DNA of 9,306 bases from Desulfosarcina sp. (GTDB taxonomy: Bacteria > Desulfobacterota > Desulfobacteria > Desulfobacterales > Desulfosarcinaceae), in assembly GCA_030642405.1 (NCBI GenBank), contig DAOWNV010000086.1, forward strand, positions 1 to 9,306. The letters are read 5' to 3'. The translations under genes and the position numbers were made by a program. Positions 7,017 through 9,306 of the stretch are shown one piece after another (the first letter of the stretch is position 1; the number at the start of each line of letters is the position of its first letter). The notes under the pieces are model-generated. The model was not told where the DNA came from, did no database searches, and saw only the letters and a program-made list of their open reading frames with translations.

Positions 7017-8303
7017 ATGAGAAAGACCATCGCACAAAAAATTTTCGACGCTCACCGCGTGGCTAAACCAGACAAAGATACTCACGTGGTTCAACTGGAT
7101 GCCGTGTTTTGCCACGAAATCACAACGCCACCGGCCATTGTGGATCTTGAACAACGGGGAAAGGACAGAGTGTTCGACCCGTCGCGAATCAAGGTTGTCA
7201 TCGACCACGTATCTCCGGCCAAGGACTCGAAAACCGCACTGCAGGGCAAGATCCTCCGGACCTGGGCTCGACGCCACGGTATCTCGGACTTTTTTGATAT
7301 CGGCGCCAATGGCGTCTGCCACGCCCTGTTTCCCGAAAAGGGATTTGTTCGTCCCGGCTACACGGTTATCATGGGAGATTCCCACACCTGCACCCACGGA
7401 GCTTTTGGTGCCTTTGCCGCAGGAGTCGGTACCACCGATCTGGAGGTGGGTATCCTCAAAGGTGTCTGTGCTTTCAAATCACCCGAGACGATCCGAATCA
7501 ATATAACAGGATCCTTGCCTGGCGGTGTTTTCGCAAAAGATGTAATCTTATCTGTCATAGGCCGCATCGGTGTCGACGGGGCCACAAACAAGGTTATCGA
7601 ATTCGCAGGCCCGGTAGTGGATGCCATGGATATGGAATCCAGGATGACTATGTGCAATATGGCCATCGAAGCCGGCGGTACCTGCGGAATCTGTGCGCCG
7701 GATCGGACCACCGTTGATTACCTGTGGCCATTTATCAAAAAGGAATTCGACAGTCCGGAACAGGCCTTGGAAACCTACCTACGATTTACACCGGATGAGG
7801 ATGCCGTTTATGATGCTATCATCGAGCATGATATTTCAAATCTGGAACCCATGGTCACCTTCGGTTATAAACCGGATAACGTCAAGCCTGTATCCGAGAT
7901 GGAAGGCACACCGGTAGATCAAATCTACATCGGTTCCTGCACCAATGGCCGCATCAGCGACCTGCGTGCCGCAGCCAAAGTTCTGGCTGGAAACCAAATC
8001 AGCGATTCAGTGCGCGCCATTGTATCGCCGGCAACTCCCAGTGTTTACAGTCAGGCGTTGGAAGAAGGCATCATCAAAATTTTCATGGATGCGGGTTTCT
8101 GCGTTACTAACCCCACTTGCGGAGCCTGCCTGGGCATGAGCAGTGGTGTACTGGCCGATGGTGAAGTCTGCGCGGCAACGACAAACAGAAACTTCAACGG
8201 ACGTATGGGAAAAGGGGGAATGGTTCATCTCATGAGCCCTGCAACCGCCGCTGCCACAGCCATTGCCGGAACTATCGTCAATTCCCCACTTTACACTGAA
8301 TAA
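7017..8303 (+). CDS. leuC: 3-isopropylmalate dehydratase-type large subunit (aconitase family)
   Basis: A 428-residue large subunit of an aconitase-family hydro-lyase, of the short LeuC/HacA group in which the swivel domain is a separate protein. With the small subunit it should isomerise 2-isopropylmalate to 3-isopropylmalate in leucine synthesis, in the cytosol. Three cysteines that hold the [4Fe-4S] cluster are present: C308 in IGSCTNGR, and C368 and C371 in NPTCGACLG. Other family signatures are DAVFCHEITTP (28-38), IDHVSPAKDSKT (62-73), GDSHTCTHGAFG (120-131) and TNRNFNGRMG (389-398). The start fits the usual family N-terminus (M-x-KTIAQKIFDAHR). It begins 10 nt after lepA and is followed after 41 nt by its small subunit. 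The same group includes homoaconitase and other malate-derivative dehydratases, so the gene name is the default rather than proven. Confidence 0.93.
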   Translation: MRKTIAQKIFDAHRVAKPDKDTHVVQLDAVFCHEITTPPAIVDLEQRGKDRVFDPSRIKVVIDHVSPAKDSKTALQGKILRTWARRHGISDFFDIGANGVCHALFPEKGFVRPGYTVIMGDSHTCTHGAFGAFAAGVGTTDLEVGILKGVCAFKSPETIRINITGSLPGGVFAKDVILSVIGRIGVDGATNKVIEFAGPVVDAMDMESRMTMCNMAIEAGGTCGICAPDRTTVDYLWPFIKKEFDSPEQALETYLRFTPDEDAVYDAIIEHDISNLEPMVTFGYKPDNVKPVSEMEGTPVDQIYIGSCTNGRISDLRAAAKVLAGNQISDSVRAIVSPATPSVYSQALEEGIIKIFMDAGFCVTNPTCGACLGMSSGVLADGEVCAATTNRNFNGRMGKGGMVHLMSPATAAATAIAGTIVNSPLYTE

Positions 8304-8344
8304 TTTGGCGGAATATAGTTTGTCCATCCCAAATGGATTAAAAT

Positions 8345-8869
8345 ATGAAACTATTTAATGGCAAGGTCCTGTTTCTGGACCGTTCGGACATCAACACCGA
8401 TGAAATCATTCCGGCCAAATATCTTACGGAAATTTCACGGGATTCGCTTACACCTTATCTGCTCGAGGACCTCAATCTGAAAGAATTCAATCCTGTTTCT
8501 GATATTAAGGGCAAACAGGTTATTGTGACCCGGTCTAATTTCGGTTGTGGCTCGTCCAGGGAACATGCTCCATGGGCACTGGAGGTCAATGGTATCAATC
8601 TGGTGGTTGGTGAAAGTTTCGCCCGAATATTCAGACAAAACATGTTCAATTGCGGCATGATGGCAGTGGAGCTGCCGGCAGACACCATTGAGGATCTGTT
8701 TACCGCCTTCGCCGGACTTGAAACGACAGCACAAACGAATTTTGATGCCGGCACCATTACGTTCACGGCCGAAAATCAGACCAAAACAGTTTCGTTTACC
8801 ATCTCTGGTTTCGACTCGGATTTGGTCACTGCCGGAGGATGGGTGGCGTTTGCGGATACAAACTATTAA
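8345..8869 (+). CDS. leuD: 3-isopropylmalate dehydratase-type small subunit (swivel domain)
   Basis: A 174-residue small subunit that supplies the mobile swivel domain of the aconitase-family enzyme and completes the active site with the large subunit at 7017-8303. The hallmarks are SDINTDEIIPAKYLTEI (14-30) and NFGCGSSREHAPWAL (65-79), including the substrate-binding SSRE. Residues 26-29 form the loop that in methanogen homologues separates homoaconitase (YLRT) from isopropylmalate isomerase (YLVY); here it is YLTE, which matches neither, so the substrate is uncertain. The start is ATG 8345. The only Shine-Dalgarno-like bases, GGA at 8335-8337, lie in the right arm of a small hairpin (TCCAT 8323-8327 with ATGGA 8333-8337). 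No clear terminator follows; a 40-codon ORF begins 45 nt downstream. Confidence 0.93.
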   Translation: MKLFNGKVLFLDRSDINTDEIIPAKYLTEISRDSLTPYLLEDLNLKEFNPVSDIKGKQVIVTRSNFGCGSSREHAPWALEVNGINLVVGESFARIFRQNMFNCGMMAVELPADTIEDLFTAFAGLETTAQTNFDAGTITFTAENQTKTVSFTISGFDSDLVTAGGWVAFADTNY

Positions 8870-8914
8870 AAATTAGCTAAAAACTAAAAGCTTTTACACG
8901 AAATTGAAATTTTC

Positions 8915-9037
8915 ATGACTCTTTCCGCCTACCTGACGCTTCTTCTTTTTATCGTGCTGGTCAAGTTCATCGTCTCTCGTCAGAGCATGGCTGTCGGAAA
9001 AAAATCCCTTGACTTGTTTTTTAAAATCAGGATATAA
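8915..9037 (+). CDS. Candidate 40-residue single-span membrane micro-protein
   Basis: An open frame of 40 codons from ATG 8915 to TAA 9035-9037. The first half is strongly hydrophobic (LSAYLTLLLFIVLVKFIV, residues 3-20) and would make one transmembrane helix. It is followed by a basic tail with R23, K30, K31, K37 and R39, which predicts the C-terminus inside by the positive-inside rule. Codon choice (CTG, GTC, ATC, GCC) looks like the neighbouring genes, and the stretch is richer in G+C than the AT-rich sequence on both sides. Against it, no Shine-Dalgarno sequence precedes the ATG, and the promoter of the downstream tRNA overlaps its 3' end. I do not recognise a family. It could be a chance ORF or a real small protein co-transcribed with leuD. 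Confidence 0.35.
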   Translation: MTLSAYLTLLLFIVLVKFIVSRQSMAVGKKSLDLFFKIRI

Positions 9038-9038
9038 G
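9009..9038 (+). promoter_or_regulatory. Probable promoter of the tRNA-Phe gene
   Basis: TTGACT (9009-9014) and TATAAG (9033-9038) each match five of six consensus bases, with an 18-nt spacer. The predicted start near 9045 gives a precursor with a 5' leader of about 35 nt before the tRNA. The -10 box overlaps the stop codon of the candidate micro-ORF. Confidence 0.6.
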
Positions 9039-9079
9039 AATTTTTTCTCGAAACGGTATGATGATTTTTTGGGAGTCTT

Positions 9080-9152
9080 GCCGAGGTAGCTCAGTCGGTA
9101 GAGCAGGGGACTGAAAATCCCCGTGTGGGCGGTTCGATTCCGTCCCTGGGCA
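9080..9152 (+). tRNA. tRNA-Phe (GAA), with two unusual bases
   Basis: A 73-nt cloverleaf with anticodon GAA at 9113-9115, reading UUU/UUC. The D-stem (GCTC/GAGC), anticodon stem (GGGGA/TCCCC) and T-stem (GGCGG/CCGTC, one G-T wobble, loop TTCGATT) all form. The 3' CCA is not encoded (TAC follows), so it would be added after transcription. Two oddities appear. The acceptor stem GCCGAGG/CCTGGGC has a G-G mismatch at pair 4:69 (9083 and 9148). The last variable-loop base, position 48 (9127), is G rather than the usual pyrimidine that pairs with G15. Both fit a C-to-G change and lie in the 3' half. The gene may be functional, decaying, altered by an integration event, or affected by sequencing error. 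Confidence 0.93.
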
Positions 9153-9224
9153 TACTCCTTCATCCCTTTTTTCCGAGCTAAAAAGAAGCAAGTCATCTTA
9201 ACCTACCATGGAACCCCCTAAAGG

Positions 9225-9250
9225 TGCCCCTCCTAGAAGGTGGAGGTGCA
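9225..9250 (+). promoter_or_regulatory. Hairpin that would hide the ribosome binding site of the right-edge ORF
   Basis: TGCCCCTCC (9225-9233) can pair with GGAGGTGCA (9242-9250) with a single C-T mismatch and an 8-nt loop. The right arm contains the strong Shine-Dalgarno sequence GGAGG (9242-9246) of the ATG at 9252. Such a stem could reduce translation unless it is opened by a protein, ligand, temperature or another RNA. It could also be a chance complement. Confidence 0.35.
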
Positions 9251-9251
9251 T

Positions 9252-9306
9252 ATGGAAGACAGATTGGCAGGCCTGGAGCCCGGAGTTCAAAACAGTACGG
9301 AATCCT
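9252..9306 (+). CDS. Start of an unrecognised gene, cut by the right edge
   Basis: An ATG at 9252 lies 5 nt after a strong GGAGG ribosome binding site (9242-9246) and opens a frame that stays open for 18 codons to the edge (MEDRLAGLEPGVQNSTES). Nothing in this short piece identifies a family. An overlapping frame from ATG 9209 also stays open to the edge but has no ribosome binding site and an unlikely composition (many Pro, Trp and Arg), so I prefer 9252. It lies just downstream of the tRNA-Phe gene. Confidence 0.4.
   Translation, partial: MEDRLAGLEPGVQNSTES

Noticed and set aside
6858..7397. A 179-codon minus-strand ORF opposite the lepA/leuC junction
   Set aside because: It lies antisense to two highly conserved genes whose plus-strand frames account fully for the sequence; its translation resembles no protein family.
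8933..8983. CTGACG and CGTCAG as a possible hairpin downstream of leuD
   Set aside because: Only six pairs with a 39-nt loop, inside the candidate micro-ORF; such matches occur by chance.
9153..9172. T-run after the tRNA as a terminator
   Set aside because: Six T residues (9167-9172) follow the tRNA, but there is no separate GC-rich hairpin directly before them.
8894..9196. A 100-codon minus-strand ORF downstream of leuD
   Set aside because: It runs antisense through the whole tRNA-Phe gene and through the plus-strand micro-ORF, is rich in Lys/Arg from AT-rich sequence, and has no recognisable domain.
1..9306. CRISPR array, restriction or abortive-infection system, toxin-antitoxin pair, complete insertion sequence
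   Set aside because: No spaced repeats, nuclease, methylase, paired small toxin/antitoxin genes or intact transposase were seen on either strand.

Overview
The window reads as a chromosomal stretch of a Gram-negative bacterium, most likely a sulfate-reducer-like member of the Desulfobacterota (former Deltaproteobacteria). This rests on the style of the proteins: a PAS-kinase-receiver hybrid sensor, a REC-GGEEF protein followed by a GNAT and a stand-alone DUF2156 protein, and a short (~430 aa) LeuC-type dehydratase with a separate small subunit. It is an inference without a database search. Base composition is mixed: the end of the sensor kinase gene is AT-rich, while the lepA-leuC-leuD block is clearly richer in G+C.

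Layout. (1) 1-352: no intact gene. A minus-strand, apparently decayed fragment enters from the left edge, followed by a G/T-rich stretch before the first gene. (2) 353-2656, plus: a membrane-bound hybrid histidine kinase. (3) 2767-5052 (or 5094), minus: three tightly linked genes transcribed leftward, a response regulator/diguanylate cyclase, a GNAT acetyltransferase and a DUF2156 protein. They are joined by 8-nt and 4-nt start/stop overlaps. (4) 5053-5209: a short divergent control region. It holds a perfect consensus sigma-70 promoter (TTGACA, 17-nt spacer, TATAAT) pointing at the cyclase operon, an inverted repeat covering its -35 box, and a weaker promoter candidate for lepA. (5) 5210-8869, plus: lepA (EF4), then the large and small subunits of an isopropylmalate dehydratase-type aconitase-family enzyme, probably one transcript. 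(6) 8870-9306: a 40-codon candidate membrane micro-ORF, a promoter, a tRNA-Phe gene with two unusual bases, and the start of a possible further gene whose ribosome binding site lies in a hairpin.

How the parts may work together. The hybrid kinase and the REC-GGEEF protein are both phosphorelay proteins, but nothing in the sequence shows that they are partners. The cyclase keeps its catalytic signature and its RxxD inhibition site, so it probably makes cyclic di-GMP when phosphorylated. The two co-translated proteins both belong to the acetyltransferase-like fold group, and their substrates are unknown. LeuC and LeuD form one heteromeric [4Fe-4S] dehydratase; leucine synthesis is the default role, but the substrate loop of the small subunit (YLTE) and the absence of leuA/leuB in the window leave the substrate open.

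I did not find a CRISPR array, an intact mobile element, a defence system or an evident new multi-gene system. The most noteworthy items are the promoter/operator region at 5088-5187, the coupled cyclase-GNAT-DUF2156 operon, the odd tRNA-Phe and the membrane micro-ORF.
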